DNA of 64,000 nucleotides from Caballeronia sp. NK8 (GTDB lineage: Bacteria > Pseudomonadota > Gammaproteobacteria > Burkholderiales > Burkholderiaceae). The notes beneath the pieces are model-generated. The model did no database searches. It was not told where the DNA came from and was given only the letters and a program-made list of their open reading frames with translations. Each line of letters opens with the position of its first letter. Position 1 is the stretch's first letter. Location of the stretch: positions 310,001 through 374,000 of the forward strand of contig NZ_AP024322.1 of the NCBI RefSeq assembly GCF_018408855.1. Reading direction: 5' to 3'. The translations under genes and the position numbers were made by a program. Positions 9,401 through 18,204 of the stretch are shown here, piece after piece.

Positions 9401-9587
9401 GGCGGCGATCATCGCGCTCGCGCATTCGCTGGAATTGCAGGTGATCGCGGAGGGCGTCGAAACGCACGCGCAGCACGATTTCCTGCGCGAGCGCGATTGC
9501 GACGAAATGCAGGGCTATCTGTTCTCGCGCCCGATGCCGCACGAAGCGATACCGGGCCTCTTGCAGCAGGGCGTGTTGCCCCACTGA
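6465..9587 (+). CDS. Membrane c-di-GMP enzyme: PAS-PAS-LOV-like-GGDEF-EAL
   Basis: Sensor of 1040 aa. A membrane anchor at about 5-28 and a second membrane helix at about 186-208 enclose a periplasmic region of about 155 aa. PAS domains follow at about 225-345 and 352-480. A third PAS (about 488-605) is LOV-like: GQDCRFLHG with Cys531, then NYRKDG and FWN. The GGDEF motif is intact (G690-F694) and preceded by an RxxD inhibitory site (RSSD then five residues). The EAL motif (GIEALVRW, E818) and the DDFGTGYSS segment are intact. Both diguanylate cyclase and phosphodiesterase activity are therefore possible. An upstream in-frame ATG at 6390 exists; 6465 is preferred because the membrane anchor starts there. 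Neither start has a good ribosome-binding site. Confidence 0.9.
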   Translation: MTRFLSRGLLVSITVVLAALGANAFVACEQFGGRRDSDARTLRSMSLLRDLAAYRGTLGESLTQLSRFEATGIAETEARHQEREAHLDALESGLRAQIVMEPGMTGAFEALAARAAEMRHDANLAFERAKRADPAGPAESRAWADAAFVTLGEDQQAVDEELAAVRSRIDTATINALDQSAQTSSGAMLLLVFTMLAGSAVLIWLFASHERQSREKLGVVRARQRSNERFRGMFEAHPVPMWIVDRETMRFIAVNHAAIEHFGFNEPEFMNMTLRDLHHADDFDSFVARLARSGGETGERAASGQGAVGVWRYRGKDGSIVSADVSHHALTYSNRPGIFMLANDVTDRINAEAEARRSNEMLEAVIDNIPQRVFWKDRDLRYLGCNNAFARDAGLAYNEQVIGKTDFELPWSALAEVVRADDEEVIVTTVPKMHFERDIVMGEQLRTVVTSKLPLLDGEGQTIGVLGSYHDVTDRKRAELALRLQSRALDASVNAILITGVVDGANVIEYANPAFKRITGYDPSEVIGQDCRFLHGPDGDQDGLIAIRRALAANLEASVVVRNYRKDGALFWNQLFVAPVPNAQGMTTHHIGIINDVTDLMRYQEELEYQANYDTLTRLPNRNLLRDRLQHAIETARRRETKIAVVFMDLDGFKNVNDSLGHSVGDRLLAVIAERLARSARSSDTVARHGGDEFVVVLPDLTDEAGLIAWMERTRAAISEPVWLDDTELYVGCSMGASLFPQDGDDAETVMKKADLAMYRAKDMGRNTYQFYQPEMNASVGARMNLERRLRRALRDGEFLLHYQPQVDMTTRSIVGIEALVRWSDPEQGLVSPASFIPVAEESGLIGPLSEWVLREACRQNKAWQDAGLPPARVSVNLSARHFQQRDIARLVTSVLEETGLEPRYLELELTESAIMRNAEEAITMLSELSALGIGIAIDDFGTGYSSLSYLKRFPVHRLKIDRSFVADIGSSGDDETITAAIIALAHSLELQVIAEGVETHAQHDFLRERDCDEMQGYLFSRPMPHEAIPGLLQQGVLPH

Positions 9588-9597
9588 TTGCGCGTCT

Positions 9598-9993
9598 TCA
9601 ATCGAGCGACGGCAGCACGCGCGGACGACGATCGCGGTCGGTCGCGACATAGGTGAGCGTCGCTTCCGTCACCTTGACGACTTCTTCGGCGAGGCTCAGG
9701 CGCTGCGCCCACACCTCGACCGACACGGTGACGGACGTGTTGCCCGTCTTGACGATATCGGCGTAGAAGCTCAGCAGGTCGCCGACGAACACCGGATGCT
9801 TGAACAGGAACGAATTCACCGCGACGGTCGCGACGCGGCCGTTCGCGCGCCGGCTCGCCGGAATGGAGCCGGCGATGTCCACCTGCGCCATGATCCATCC
9901 GCCGAAGACGTCGCCGTGGACGTTGGCGTCGGCGGGCTGCGGCACGACGCGCAGCGCGACGTGTTTTTCGGGAAGACTCGATTGGTCGGCCAT
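9598..9993 (-). CDS. Acyl-CoA thioesterase, hotdog fold (YciA type)
   Basis: Single hotdog-domain protein of 131 aa. The family signature HGDVFGGWIMAQVDIAG (about residues 28-44) holds the catalytic acidic residue, and VNSFLFKHPVFVGDLL follows at about 58-73. YciA-type enzymes hydrolyse acyl-CoA to free acid and CoA. The ATG at 9993 fits the homology start (MADQSS...); the reading frame extends upstream but without conserved sequence. It converges on the c-di-GMP gene with a 10-nt gap. Confidence 0.9.
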   Translation of the reverse strand: MADQSSLPEKHVALRVVPQPADANVHGDVFGGWIMAQVDIAGSIPASRRANGRVATVAVNSFLFKHPVFVGDLLSFYADIVKTGNTSVTVSVEVWAQRLSLAEEVVKVTEATLTYVATDRDRRPRVLPSLD

Positions 9994-10247
9994 GGGAGAG
10001 GTTCCGGTTTGCAAGGCGCCGGGAAGGCCGGCGGCCACGAGCGGCCACTTGAACCTTCTGCGACAATGCCTATTTATGGATGACCCCGTGGCGCGAGGCA
10101 ATGACCTCGATGGCGCCGGGGGCTTGCAGTAAATTGTACGGGAAAGCATGCCAGCGACGTGCTCCCGCTTCGACGATAAAAACGTCCCCCTGAAGGCCAC
10201 GCCGCGTCCGGTTCCGCTCGCGCGGCGCGCCTGAACGATACGAACTC

Positions 10248-12131
10248 ATGCGCCGCTTCCCGAACGCAGAGCCGGGCCCCATGGCTCAGGGCCCGCGCAA
10301 CGACTGGCAGACGATCCGCTCGCTGCTGCCTTATCTCACCACGTACAAATGGCGCGTCGCGTTCGCGCTCGCATGTCTGATCGGCGCGAAGGTCGCGAAC
10401 CTCGGCGTGCCAATCGTGATGAAGCGCATCGTCGATAGCCTCGCTTCCGTGCAGCATCTCACCGCGCTCGGACGCGCGAGCGATTCGCCGGGCATCGTGC
10501 TGATCGGCGGCATCGGGCTGCTCGTGATCGCGTACGCGGGCGCGCGGCTTTCCACTTCGCTCTTTACCGAGTTGCGCGAACTGCTGTTCGCGAAGGTCAC
10601 GGAAAGCGCCGTGCGGCAGCTCGCGCTGCAAGTGTTCCGCCATCTGCATTCGCTATCGCTGCGCTTTCATCTCGAGCGGCAGACAGGCGGCATGTCGCGT
10701 GACATCGAGCGCGGCACGCGCGGCATCCAGCAACTCGTTTCGTACTCGCTCTACAGCATTCTGCCGACGCTCGTCGAAGTCGGGCTCGTGCTCGCGTTCT
10801 TCGTGACGAAGTACGAAGCGTATTACGCGATCGTCACGCTCATCGCGCTCGTCACGTATATCGTGTTCACGGTGAAGGTGACGGAGTGGCGCACGCATTT
10901 CCGTCGCACGATGAACGATCTCGATTCGAAGGCGAACTCGCGCGCGATCGATTCGCTGCTCAACTACGAAACCGTGAAGTACTTCGGCAACGAAGAGTGG
11001 GAAACCCGCCGTTACGATGAGAACCTGCAACGCTATCGCGCGGCGGCGATCAAGTCGCAGCGCTCGCTGTCGATGCTCAACTTCGGGCAGCAGATGATCA
11101 TCGGCACCGGGCTCGTCTTCATTCTGTGGCGCGCGACGCAGGGCGTGATGGCGGGGCGTCTCACGCTCGGCGATCTCGTGCTCATCAACACGTTCATGTT
11201 GCAGCTCTACATCCCGCTGAATTTTCTGGGCGTCGTGTATCGCGAACTCAAGCAGGCGCTGACCGACATGGACCGCATGTTCACGCTGCTCGGCGCGGGC
11301 CGCGAAGTGCCGGATGCGCCGAACGCGCAGCCGCTTGCCGTGCGCGGCGGCGAAGTGCGTTTCGATGACGTGAGCTTCGCGTACGAGAAAGCGCGGCCGA
11401 TTCTGCATGGCGTCGATTTCACGATTCCGGCGGGCACGACGACGGCGGTGGTCGGACACAGCGGCTCGGGCAAGTCGACGCTCGGGCGGCTGCTGTTCCG
11501 CTTCTACGATCTCGATCGCGCGCAGGATGGCGGCATCCGGATAGATGGGCAGGATATTCGCGACATCACGCAGGATTCGTTGCGCGCGGCGATCGGCATC
11601 GTGCCGCAGGACACGGTGCTCTTCAACGATTCGATCTACTACAACATCGCGTATGGGCGTCCTTCCGCGAGCCGCGAGGAAGTGATCGCGGCGGCGCGCG
11701 CGGCGCATATCCACGACTTCATCGAGGCGTTGCCGGCGGGTTACGACACGCCTGTCGGCGAGCGTGGCCTGAAGCTCTCGGGTGGCGAGAAGCAGCGCGT
11801 GGCGATCGCGCGCACGCTGCTCAAGGACCCGCCGATCCTCATCTTCGACGAGGCCACCTCGGCGCTCGATTCGAAGTCCGAGCGCGCGATCCAGCACGAA
11901 CTCGACTCGATCGCGCGCGAGCGGACGACGCTCATCATCGCGCACCGGCTATCGACGGTCGTGCACGCGCAGCAGATCATCGTGATGGATCATGGGCGCA
12001 TCGTGGAGCGGGGGACGCACTCGGAGTTGCTGCGCGCGGGTGGGATGTTTGCGCAGATGTGGGCGTTGCAGCAGCAACGGGCGGAGGAGGCGGCGGTGGA
12101 TCAGCGGGATACCTCGACCATTCCCGAATAG
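10248..12131 (+). CDS. ABC exporter, Atm1/HMT1 type (permease-ATPase fusion)
   Basis: Half-transporter of 627 aa: about six membrane helices (residues about 35-320) fused to an ATPase domain. The Walker A motif GHSGSGKST is near residue 402, the signature LSGGEKQRVAIAR near 512, and Walker B ILIFDEATSALD near 533. The permease sequence resembles bacterial Atm1/ABCB7-class exporters, which move glutathione-linked sulfur or metal conjugates out of the cytoplasm. The start could instead be the in-frame ATG at 10281 (MAQGPRN); no ribosome-binding site favours either. It is a single gene, with 35 nt to the convergent narK-like gene. Confidence 0.9.
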   Translation: MRRFPNAEPGPMAQGPRNDWQTIRSLLPYLTTYKWRVAFALACLIGAKVANLGVPIVMKRIVDSLASVQHLTALGRASDSPGIVLIGGIGLLVIAYAGARLSTSLFTELRELLFAKVTESAVRQLALQVFRHLHSLSLRFHLERQTGGMSRDIERGTRGIQQLVSYSLYSILPTLVEVGLVLAFFVTKYEAYYAIVTLIALVTYIVFTVKVTEWRTHFRRTMNDLDSKANSRAIDSLLNYETVKYFGNEEWETRRYDENLQRYRAAAIKSQRSLSMLNFGQQMIIGTGLVFILWRATQGVMAGRLTLGDLVLINTFMLQLYIPLNFLGVVYRELKQALTDMDRMFTLLGAGREVPDAPNAQPLAVRGGEVRFDDVSFAYEKARPILHGVDFTIPAGTTTAVVGHSGSGKSTLGRLLFRFYDLDRAQDGGIRIDGQDIRDITQDSLRAAIGIVPQDTVLFNDSIYYNIAYGRPSASREEVIAAARAAHIHDFIEALPAGYDTPVGERGLKLSGGEKQRVAIARTLLKDPPILIFDEATSALDSKSERAIQHELDSIARERTTLIIAHRLSTVVHAQQIIVMDHGRIVERGTHSELLRAGGMFAQMWALQQQRAEEAAVDQRDTSTIPE

Positions 12132-12166
12132 GGCGACGACGCGAACGACGCCGCCCGGTCCTGGCG

Positions 12167-13555
12167 TCACTCCATCGCGTGCGCGCCACCGATGGCGACA
12201 GTCTCACGCCCTTGCGCCGCCGTCGACGACCACCGCAGCCACCGCCCGCGCAGCAGGAACAACGCGCCGAACGCGCAGATCGCGAGCACGCCGAAGGTCG
12301 CGAAGCCCATCTGATAGCTGCCCGTGCTTTCCTTCGCAATGCCCATGATCACCGGCAGATAAAACCCGCCGATGCCGCCCGCCGCGCCCACGATCCCCGA
12401 CAGCAAACCCGTCCTGCCCTTCCACCGATGCGGCACGAGCTGGAAGGTCGAGCCGTTGCCGAGACCGAACGCGACATACAGGCAGACGAGAATCGCGAGA
12501 CCGCCCGTGACCGGCGGCATCCAGATCGCGAACGCGAAGTCGCCGATGGCGATTGCCGCAAGCAATACGAGCAACGCACGCACGCCGGTCACGCGATCGG
12601 CGACATAGCCGCCGAACGGCCGCACGATCGCGCCGAGAAACGCGAGCAGCGACATGAATAGCCCTGCTTCGAGCTTGGGCATCTGATAGAGCGACGTCAG
12701 CAGGAGCGTCACATACGACGACATGCCGACGAACCCGCCGAACGTGATGCTGTAGATCAGCATGATGACCCACGTGTCGCGCTCGGCGAGCACCGACCGA
12801 TAGTGGCGCGGCAACACCGCGATGGCGATCAGCGCGCCGATCACCGGCAGGAGCAACACGCCCGCCCTGCCGCCGCCGAACACGCCGCCGTTCACCGCGA
12901 GCACCAGCACGATCAGGCTGACCAGCGTCACCGCGAAGCTGGACAGCGCGCGCATCGTGCTGCCGGATTTCTCGCCGGCGTCCGATGCCCATGCGAACAG
13001 CGCGACCGCCGTGATCGCAAGCAGCGGCAGCGCGGCGGCGGTCGACATCTGCCAGCCGAAGGCATCGGCGAGATGGGGAAACAGGAAGCCGTCGAGCACC
13101 GCGCCGATGTTGCCAGCGGCGGCGAGACCCAGCACCAGCCCTTGCACTTTCGGCGGATAGTTGCTGCCTGCCATCGGCAGCGCGACGGCGAAGCTCGCGC
13201 CGCCCATGCCGAGAAACACGCCCAGCACGAGCAACAACGCATACGAGGGCACGCCGGGCATGAGCGGCAGCACGATCGACGGAATCGATGACAGCACGAC
13301 GCCCATCAGCGCGACGCGCCGTCCATCGGTCGACTGATAGAGATTGCCGAGCGTCACGCGCAGGATGGCCGCGGCCAGCACCGGCACCGCGACGAGAAAG
13401 CCTTGCTGCGCGGCGGACATCGTCACGTCGCGGCCGATGAACGGCGCGAGCGGCCCATACAGCACCCAGACGGTGAAGCCCGTATCGAAATAAAGGAAGC
13501 AGGCGAGGAGCGAGCGCCAGTTGCCGCTCTTGAGCGATGCGAACAGGTTGGACAT
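12167..13555 (-). CDS. narK: NarK-type nitrate/nitrite MFS transporter
   Basis: Inner-membrane carrier of 462 aa with 12 predicted helices. It carries the two glycine-rich nitrate-signature segments of the NNP family: GLAAAGNIGAVLDG after helix 4, and GIVGAAGGIGGFYLP in the second half. The start at 13555 (MSNLFASLKSG) is where the family begins; the frame extends further upstream without conservation. It is divergent from a LysR gene, with 288 bp between them. No nitrate reductase operon is adjacent. Substrate (nitrate, nitrite or exchange) cannot be read from sequence. Confidence 0.85.
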   Translation of the reverse strand: MSNLFASLKSGNWRSLLACFLYFDTGFTVWVLYGPLAPFIGRDVTMSAAQQGFLVAVPVLAAAILRVTLGNLYQSTDGRRVALMGVVLSSIPSIVLPLMPGVPSYALLLVLGVFLGMGGASFAVALPMAGSNYPPKVQGLVLGLAAAGNIGAVLDGFLFPHLADAFGWQMSTAAALPLLAITAVALFAWASDAGEKSGSTMRALSSFAVTLVSLIVLVLAVNGGVFGGGRAGVLLLPVIGALIAIAVLPRHYRSVLAERDTWVIMLIYSITFGGFVGMSSYVTLLLTSLYQMPKLEAGLFMSLLAFLGAIVRPFGGYVADRVTGVRALLVLLAAIAIGDFAFAIWMPPVTGGLAILVCLYVAFGLGNGSTFQLVPHRWKGRTGLLSGIVGAAGGIGGFYLPVIMGIAKESTGSYQMGFATFGVLAICAFGALFLLRGRWLRWSSTAAQGRETVAIGGAHAME

Positions 13556-13633
13556 TGCGGGCTTTCCGTATACGCGCGTGCTGCCGGACGAGCACGCGAC
13601 GGGCCGGAAAACTGCAAGCATCATGCCAATGGA

Positions 13634-13654
13634 ATGCATATTTAATCGATGCAT
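13634..13654. promoter_or_regulatory. Paired ATGCAT repeat in the narK/LysR divergent region
   Basis: ATGCAT occurs at 13634-13639 and again at 13649-13654, 15 bp centre to centre, around an AT-rich core TTTAA. It lies about 80 bp upstream of the narK start and 190 bp upstream of the LysR gene. LysR proteins bind such spaced dyads. That this is the regulator's site is a guess from position. Confidence 0.35.
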
Positions 13655-13843
13655 CGCGTGGAGCCAGCGTGGGCGCGGCGTTCAAGCCCATGCGCGCGGC
13701 GTTGCGGGCCGGCATTCGCGCGTCGGGCGACGGCACCGCGCCCGTGCGCGACCGCATGCGAATGGTGCGTCGCGCCTTCGCTCGGTTCACGCGCCCGCTA
13801 GAATGCGCTTTTGCCGAACAAGCGCCGCTCGCGCACGAATTGC

Positions 13844-14815
13844 ATGGAACTGAAATGGCTCGAAGACTTCGTCTCGCTCGCGGAGACGCGCAGCTTCAGT
13901 CGCTCCGCTGAACTGCGGCACATCACGCAGCCTGCCTTCTCGCGACGCATTCAGGCGCTCGAGGCGTGGCTCGGCACGGAGCTCATCGACCGCTCGGTGT
14001 ATCCGACGCGGCTCACGCAAGCCGGCAATGTCTTCTACGAGCAGGCGCTCGCGATGCTTTCGCAGTTCCACGAAGCGCGCACGCTGCTGCGCGGGCAGGG
14101 CGGCGTGCCGTCGGCGACCATCGAATTCGCGGTGCCCCATACGCTTTCGCTCACCTACTTTCCGCGCTGGCTCGAACACATCGAGGCGCGGCTCGGGCGC
14201 ATCCGCACGCGGCTGCGCGCGCTGAACGTGCACGATGCGGTGCTGTCGCTCGTCGAAGGCGGCTGCGATCTCGTGATGGGCTATCACCATCCGAGTCATC
14301 CGGTCGCGCTCGATCCCGCGCGCTACGACATGCTCACGCTCGGCGCCGAACCGCTCAGCCCGTTCTCCGCCGTCACCAAGGGCGGGCGCGCGCGCTTCAC
14401 GCTGCCGGCGAGCGCCGAATCGCCGGTGCCGTATCTGTCGTACACGCCGAACGCGTATCTCGGGCGCATGACGGAAGTCATCATCGCGACGGCGCCCGCG
14501 CGGCTCTATCTCGACAAGGTCTATGAAACCGACATGGCCGAAGGCCTGAAAGCGATGGCGCTCGCCGGCCACGGCGTCGCGTTCCTGCCGCACAGCGCGG
14601 TCGAGGATGCGGTGGAGGAAGGGCGGCTCATCCGCCTCGATCGCGGCACACGCGGCACGCCCGCCGGCCAGTTCACGCTGACGATGGAAATCCGTCTGTA
14701 TCGCGACAAGCTCGCGGCACAAGGCGAAGAGCCGCGTCAGGCATTGATGCGCGCGCTCTGGGATGCGGTTGGTGAGGAATTGCTGAAGGCGCAGTCGGAG
14801 AGGCCCGCCGCGTAA
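13844..14815 (+). CDS. LysR-family regulator resembling HypT (YjiE)
   Basis: Regulator of 323 aa. The N-terminal winged helix-turn-helix contains FSRSAELRHITQPAFSRRI (about 18-36). The effector domain shares several segments with my memory of E. coli HypT, the hypochlorite-responsive LysR protein: LSLTYFPRWL, LSYTPNAYLGR and a MAEGLKAMALAGHGVAFLP block. HypT senses oxidation through methionines, but I cannot align those residues with confidence. The start at 13844 gives the standard LysR N-terminus (MELKWLEDFVSLAE). It is divergent from narK and 108 nt upstream of gdhA; the likely targets are itself and narK. Confidence 0.85.
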   Translation: MELKWLEDFVSLAETRSFSRSAELRHITQPAFSRRIQALEAWLGTELIDRSVYPTRLTQAGNVFYEQALAMLSQFHEARTLLRGQGGVPSATIEFAVPHTLSLTYFPRWLEHIEARLGRIRTRLRALNVHDAVLSLVEGGCDLVMGYHHPSHPVALDPARYDMLTLGAEPLSPFSAVTKGGRARFTLPASAESPVPYLSYTPNAYLGRMTEVIIATAPARLYLDKVYETDMAEGLKAMALAGHGVAFLPHSAVEDAVEEGRLIRLDRGTRGTPAGQFTLTMEIRLYRDKLAAQGEEPRQALMRALWDAVGEELLKAQSERPAA

Positions 14816-14923
14816 GGCTCCGCGACGTTATGCCGGATTTGCATGACGGGATAAGGAAACGGCATTGGATTTGGAAACGGCGTTTTTCGACAATGGGCGC
14901 ATTCCTTCAACGCTGGAGCCTCA

Positions 14924-16237
14924 ATGTCTGCCTCGAAGCAACCTGTGCAAGCGCCGGACGCAAAACACGCCATCCCGTCGTATCTCCACGCCGACGATCT
15001 CGGACCTTGGGGTAACTATCTGCAGCAGGTCGATCGCGTCGCGCCGTATCTCGGTTCTCTCTCCCGCTGGCTCGAAACCCTCAAGCGCCCCAAGCGCATT
15101 CTCATCGTCGACTGCCCGATCGAACTCGATAACGGCACTGTCGCGCACTTCGAAGGCTATCGCGTGCAGCACAACACGTCGCGCGGTCCCGGCAAGGGCG
15201 GCGTGCGTTACCACCAGGATGTGACGCTCTCCGAAGTGATGGCGCTGTCCGCGTGGATGTCGGTGAAGAACGCGGCGGTGAACGTGCCGTACGGCGGCGC
15301 GAAGGGCGGCATCCGCGTCGATCCGCGCACGCTGTCGCGCGGCGAACTCGAGCGCGTGACGCGCCGGTATACCAGCGAGATCGGCATCATCATCGGGCCG
15401 AACACGGATATTCCCGCGCCGGACGTCAATACCAACGAGCAGATCATGGCGTGGATGATGGACACCTACTCCATGAACCAGGGGCAGACGGCTACCGGCG
15501 TCGTGACCGGCAAGCCGATTTCGCTCGGCGGTTCGCTCGGCCGCAAGGAAGCGACCGGCCGCGGCGTGTTCGTCGCGGGCACGGAAGCGGCGCGGCGTAT
15601 CGGTATGGACATCGAAGGCGCGCGCATCGCGGTGCAGGGCTTCGGCAACGTCGGCGGCATCGCGGCCAAGCTGTTTCAGGAAGCGGGCGCGCGCGTGATC
15701 GCCGTGCAGGATCACACGGGCACGATTCACAATTCGAAAGGCATCGACACCGTCGCGTTGCTCGATCACGTCGCGAAGAACGGCGGCGTCGGCGGCTTCA
15801 CGGGCGCTGACCCCGTGCAGGCGGAAGAGTTCTGGATGATCGAAAGCGAGATCCTGATTCCGGCCGCGCTCGAAAACCAGATCACCGAGAAGAACGCGCC
15901 GAAGATTCGCACGAAGATCGTCGTCGAAGGCGCGAACGGCCCGACCACGACGGCAGCCGACGACATCCTGAACGACAAGGGCATCCTCGTCATTCCGGAC
16001 GTGATCGCCAACGCGGGCGGCGTGACCGTGTCGTACTTCGAATGGGTGCAGGACTTCTCCAGCTTCTTCTGGACCGAGGACGAGATCAATCAGCGTCTCG
16101 AGCGCGTGATGCGCGAAGCGTTCGCCGGCGTGTGGCAAGTCGCGAGCGAACACAAGGTGTCGGTGCGTACGGCGGCGTTCATCGTTGCGTGTACGCGGAT
16201 CCTGCAGGCGCGCGAAATGCGCGGTCTGTATCCCTGA
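14924..16237 (+). CDS. gdhA: Glutamate dehydrogenase (Glu/Leu/Phe/Val family)
   Basis: Enzyme of 437 aa interconverting glutamate with 2-oxoglutarate and ammonia. Substrate-binding lysines lie in [10 protein letters not shown] and in [13 protein letters not shown] (about 90-130); the nucleotide-binding fingerprint GFGNVGG is near residue 243. Length and sequence match the hexameric NAD-type glutamate dehydrogenases of beta-proteobacteria. Cofactor preference is inferred. A strong hairpin terminator follows at 16315-16357. The next genes import glutamate/aspartate, giving a uptake-and-oxidation neighbourhood. Confidence 0.93.
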   Translation: MSASKQPVQAPDAKHAIPSYLHADDLGPWGNYLQQVDRVAPYLGSLSRWLETLKRPKRILIVDCPIELDNGTVAHFEGYRVQHNTSRGPGKGGVRYHQDVTLSEVMALSAWMSVKNAAVNVPYGGAKGGIRVDPRTLSRGELERVTRRYTSEIGIIIGPNTDIPAPDVNTNEQIMAWMMDTYSMNQGQTATGVVTGKPISLGGSLGRKEATGRGVFVAGTEAARRIGMDIEGARIAVQGFGNVGGIAAKLFQEAGARVIAVQDHTGTIHNSKGIDTVALLDHVAKNGGVGGFTGADPVQAEEFWMIESEILIPAALENQITEKNAPKIRTKIVVEGANGPTTTAADDILNDKGILVIPDVIANAGGVTVSYFEWVQDFSSFFWTEDEINQRLERVMREAFAGVWQVASEHKVSVRTAAFIVACTRILQAREMRGLYP

Positions 16238-16314
16238 TCCGATGCGACGGCGCGTTCGTCGGAACGAGCTTCGGGCAAGTGGTCCGCGGGAGGCGGGCCA
16301 TGTTCGCGCCCTTT

Positions 16315-16357
16315 AAAAAATGCGGGCGGCATTTCCCTGGAAATGCCGCCCGCATTT
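16315..16357. terminator. Long perfect hairpin terminator after gdhA
   Basis: A perfect 16-bp stem (16321-16336 with 16339-16354) is preceded by six A (16315-16320) and followed by TTT. The U-tract is better on the minus strand, so it may stop transcription both ways. It insulates gdhA from gltI. Confidence 0.8.
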
Positions 16358-16501
16358 GCATGAAAAATACATTAAGATGCGCGGTCTTACGGCGCTGCGC
16401 CGGACCGTCTCGCAAATAAGACGGAGTGGGTTAACAATCATTCTTTCAGAATAATTACCCTGCTAAACTTGCCCCGTTTTTCGCCACAGGAGATCGAACA
16501 C

Positions 16502-17395
16502 ATGAAGGTTAAAAAGGCTGCGCTGCTCGTCGCCGCGCTCGGGTTTCTCGCCACGGGCGCTTACGCTCAGGACGCCGGCACGCTGAAGAAAATCAAGGAC
16601 ACGGGTGTGATCTCGCTGGGGCATCGCGAATCGTCCATTCCGTTTTCCTATTATGACGACAAGCAGAATGTCGTCGGCTACTCGCACGAGTTCTCGCTGA
16701 AGGTCGTCGAGGCCGTCAAGCAGAAGCTCGGCATGCAGGATCTGAAGGTCAAGCTCACGCCGATCACCTCGCAGAACCGCATTCCGCTCGTGCAGAACGG
16801 CACGGTGGATATCGAGTGCGGCTCGACCACGAACAACGCCGAGCGCCAGCAGCAGGTTTCCTTCTCGAACACGATCTTCGTGATCGGCACGCGCCTCATG
16901 ACCAAGAAGGATTCGGGCGTGAAGGACTGGGCCGACCTGAAGGGCAAGACCGTCGTGACGACTGCCGGCACCACGTCCGAGCGCCTGCTTCGCAAGATGA
17001 ATCAGGACAAGAACATGGGCATGAACATCATCAGCGCGAAGGACCACGGCGAGTCGTTCCTGACGCTGTCGACCGGCCGCGCCGTCGCGTTCATGATGGA
17101 CGATGCGCTGCTCGCCGGCGAGCGCGCCAAGTCGAACAACCCGAACGATTTCGTGATCGTCGGCGCGCCGCAATCGCATGAAGCGTACGGCTGCATGATC
17201 CGCAAGAACGACCCCGAGTTCAAGAAGGTCGTCGACGACGCGATCGCCAAGGTCGAAACGTCGGGCGAAGCCGACAAGATCTACAAGAAGTGGTTCGAAA
17301 GCCCGATCCCGCCGAAGGGCCTCAACCTCAACTTCCCGGAAAGTGACGACATCAAGGCTCTCTACAAGAGCCCGAATGACAAGGCAATCGACTAA
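16502..17395 (+). CDS. gltI: Glutamate/aspartate ABC transporter substrate-binding protein
   Basis: Periplasmic binding protein of 297 aa. A signal peptide (two Lys, hydrophobic core, cleavage after AYAQ near residue 23) precedes the type 3 solute-binding fold. Segments such as GHRESSIPFSYYD and QNRIPLVQNGTVDIECG match GltI/DEBP. It captures glutamate and aspartate for the GltJKL complex. An AGGAGA ribosome-binding site precedes the ATG. A small dyad (ATTCT-TTC-AGAAT at 16440-16452) sits in the promoter region. A hairpin at 17418-17452 separates it from the permease genes. Confidence 0.95.
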   Translation: MKVKKAALLVAALGFLATGAYAQDAGTLKKIKDTGVISLGHRESSIPFSYYDDKQNVVGYSHEFSLKVVEAVKQKLGMQDLKVKLTPITSQNRIPLVQNGTVDIECGSTTNNAERQQQVSFSNTIFVIGTRLMTKKDSGVKDWADLKGKTVVTTAGTTSERLLRKMNQDKNMGMNIISAKDHGESFLTLSTGRAVAFMMDDALLAGERAKSNNPNDFVIVGAPQSHEAYGCMIRKNDPEFKKVVDDAIAKVETSGEADKIYKKWFESPIPPKGLNLNFPESDDIKALYKSPNDKAID

Positions 17396-17417
17396 CCGGT
17401 TCGAGTCTCGAACGAAC

Positions 17418-17452
17418 GAAACGGAAGGAGCTTGCTTCTTCCGTTTCTTTTT
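17418..17452 (+). terminator. Intercistronic attenuator between gltI and gltJ
   Basis: GAAACGGAAG (17418-17427) pairs with CTTCCGTTTC (17438-17447) over a 10-nt loop, followed by TTTTT. A second perfect dyad GTTCGAG-T-CTCGAAC (17399-17413) sits just before it. The arrangement suits partial termination so that the binding protein outnumbers the membrane subunits. Confidence 0.75.
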
Positions 17453-17463
17453 GGAGTGAGTCC

Positions 17464-18204
17464 ATGTCTTATCACTGGAACTGGGGCGTCCTGCTGAGTC
17501 CGGTTTCGACCGGCGAGCCCACCACCTATCTCGGCTGGCTGATCTCCGGCTTCTGGGTGACGATCACCGTGTCGCTCGCGGCCTGGGTGATCGCGCTCGT
17601 GGTCGGCTCGTTGTTCGGCATCTTGCGCACGGTCCCGAATCGCACGCTGGCGGGCATCGGCACCGTCTACGTCGCGATCTTCCGCAATATTCCGCTGATC
17701 GTGCAGTTCTTCATCTGGTATCTCGTGATACCGGAATTGCTGCCGCCTTCCATCGGCAACTGGTTCAAGCAACTGCCGCCCTCGGCGCAGTTCTTCTCGT
17801 CGTCGATCATCTGTCTCGGGCTGTTCACCGGCGCGCGCGTGTGCGAACAGGTGCGCTCGGGCATCAACGCGCTGCCGCCCGGACAGCGCAACGCGGGCCT
17901 CGCGATGGGCTTCACGCAATGGCAGACGTATCGATACGTGCTGATGCCGGTCGCGTACCGCATCATCGTGCCGCCGCTCACGTCGGAATTCCTCAACGTG
18001 TTCAAGAACTCGGCGGTGGCGTCGACCATCGGTCTGCTGGACTTGTCCGCGCAGGCGCGTCAGCTCGTCGACTATACGGCGCAGACGTACGAATCGTTCA
18101 TCGCGGTGACGATCGCCTACATGCTCATCAATCTGGTCGTGATGCAGCTGATGCGCTGGGTCGAAGCGAAAACCCGGCTGCCTGGCTACATCGGAGGCAA
18201 GTAA
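17464..18204 (+). CDS. gltJ: Glutamate/aspartate ABC transporter permease GltJ
   Basis: Inner-membrane permease of 246 aa with about five helices in the HisMQ/AAPT arrangement. The EAA-type loop for docking the ATPase is at [20 protein letters not shown] (about 140-160). With GltK it forms the channel. The start lies 8 nt after a GGAG site. Its TAA stop shares one base with the ATG of gltK, so the two are translationally coupled. Confidence 0.95.
   Translation: MSYHWNWGVLLSPVSTGEPTTYLGWLISGFWVTITVSLAAWVIALVVGSLFGILRTVPNRTLAGIGTVYVAIFRNIPLIVQFFIWYLVIPELLPPSIGNWFKQLPPSAQFFSSSIICLGLFTGARVCEQVRSGINALPPGQRNAGLAMGFTQWQTYRYVLMPVAYRIIVPPLTSEFLNVFKNSAVASTIGLLDLSAQARQLVDYTAQTYESFIAVTIAYMLINLVVMQLMRWVEAKTRLPGYIGGK

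Noticed and set aside
17396..17413. GGTTCGAGTC resembling a tRNA T-arm
   Set aside because: The upstream sequence is gltI coding DNA, no acceptor or anticodon arm can be formed, and the bases are part of a simple dyad.
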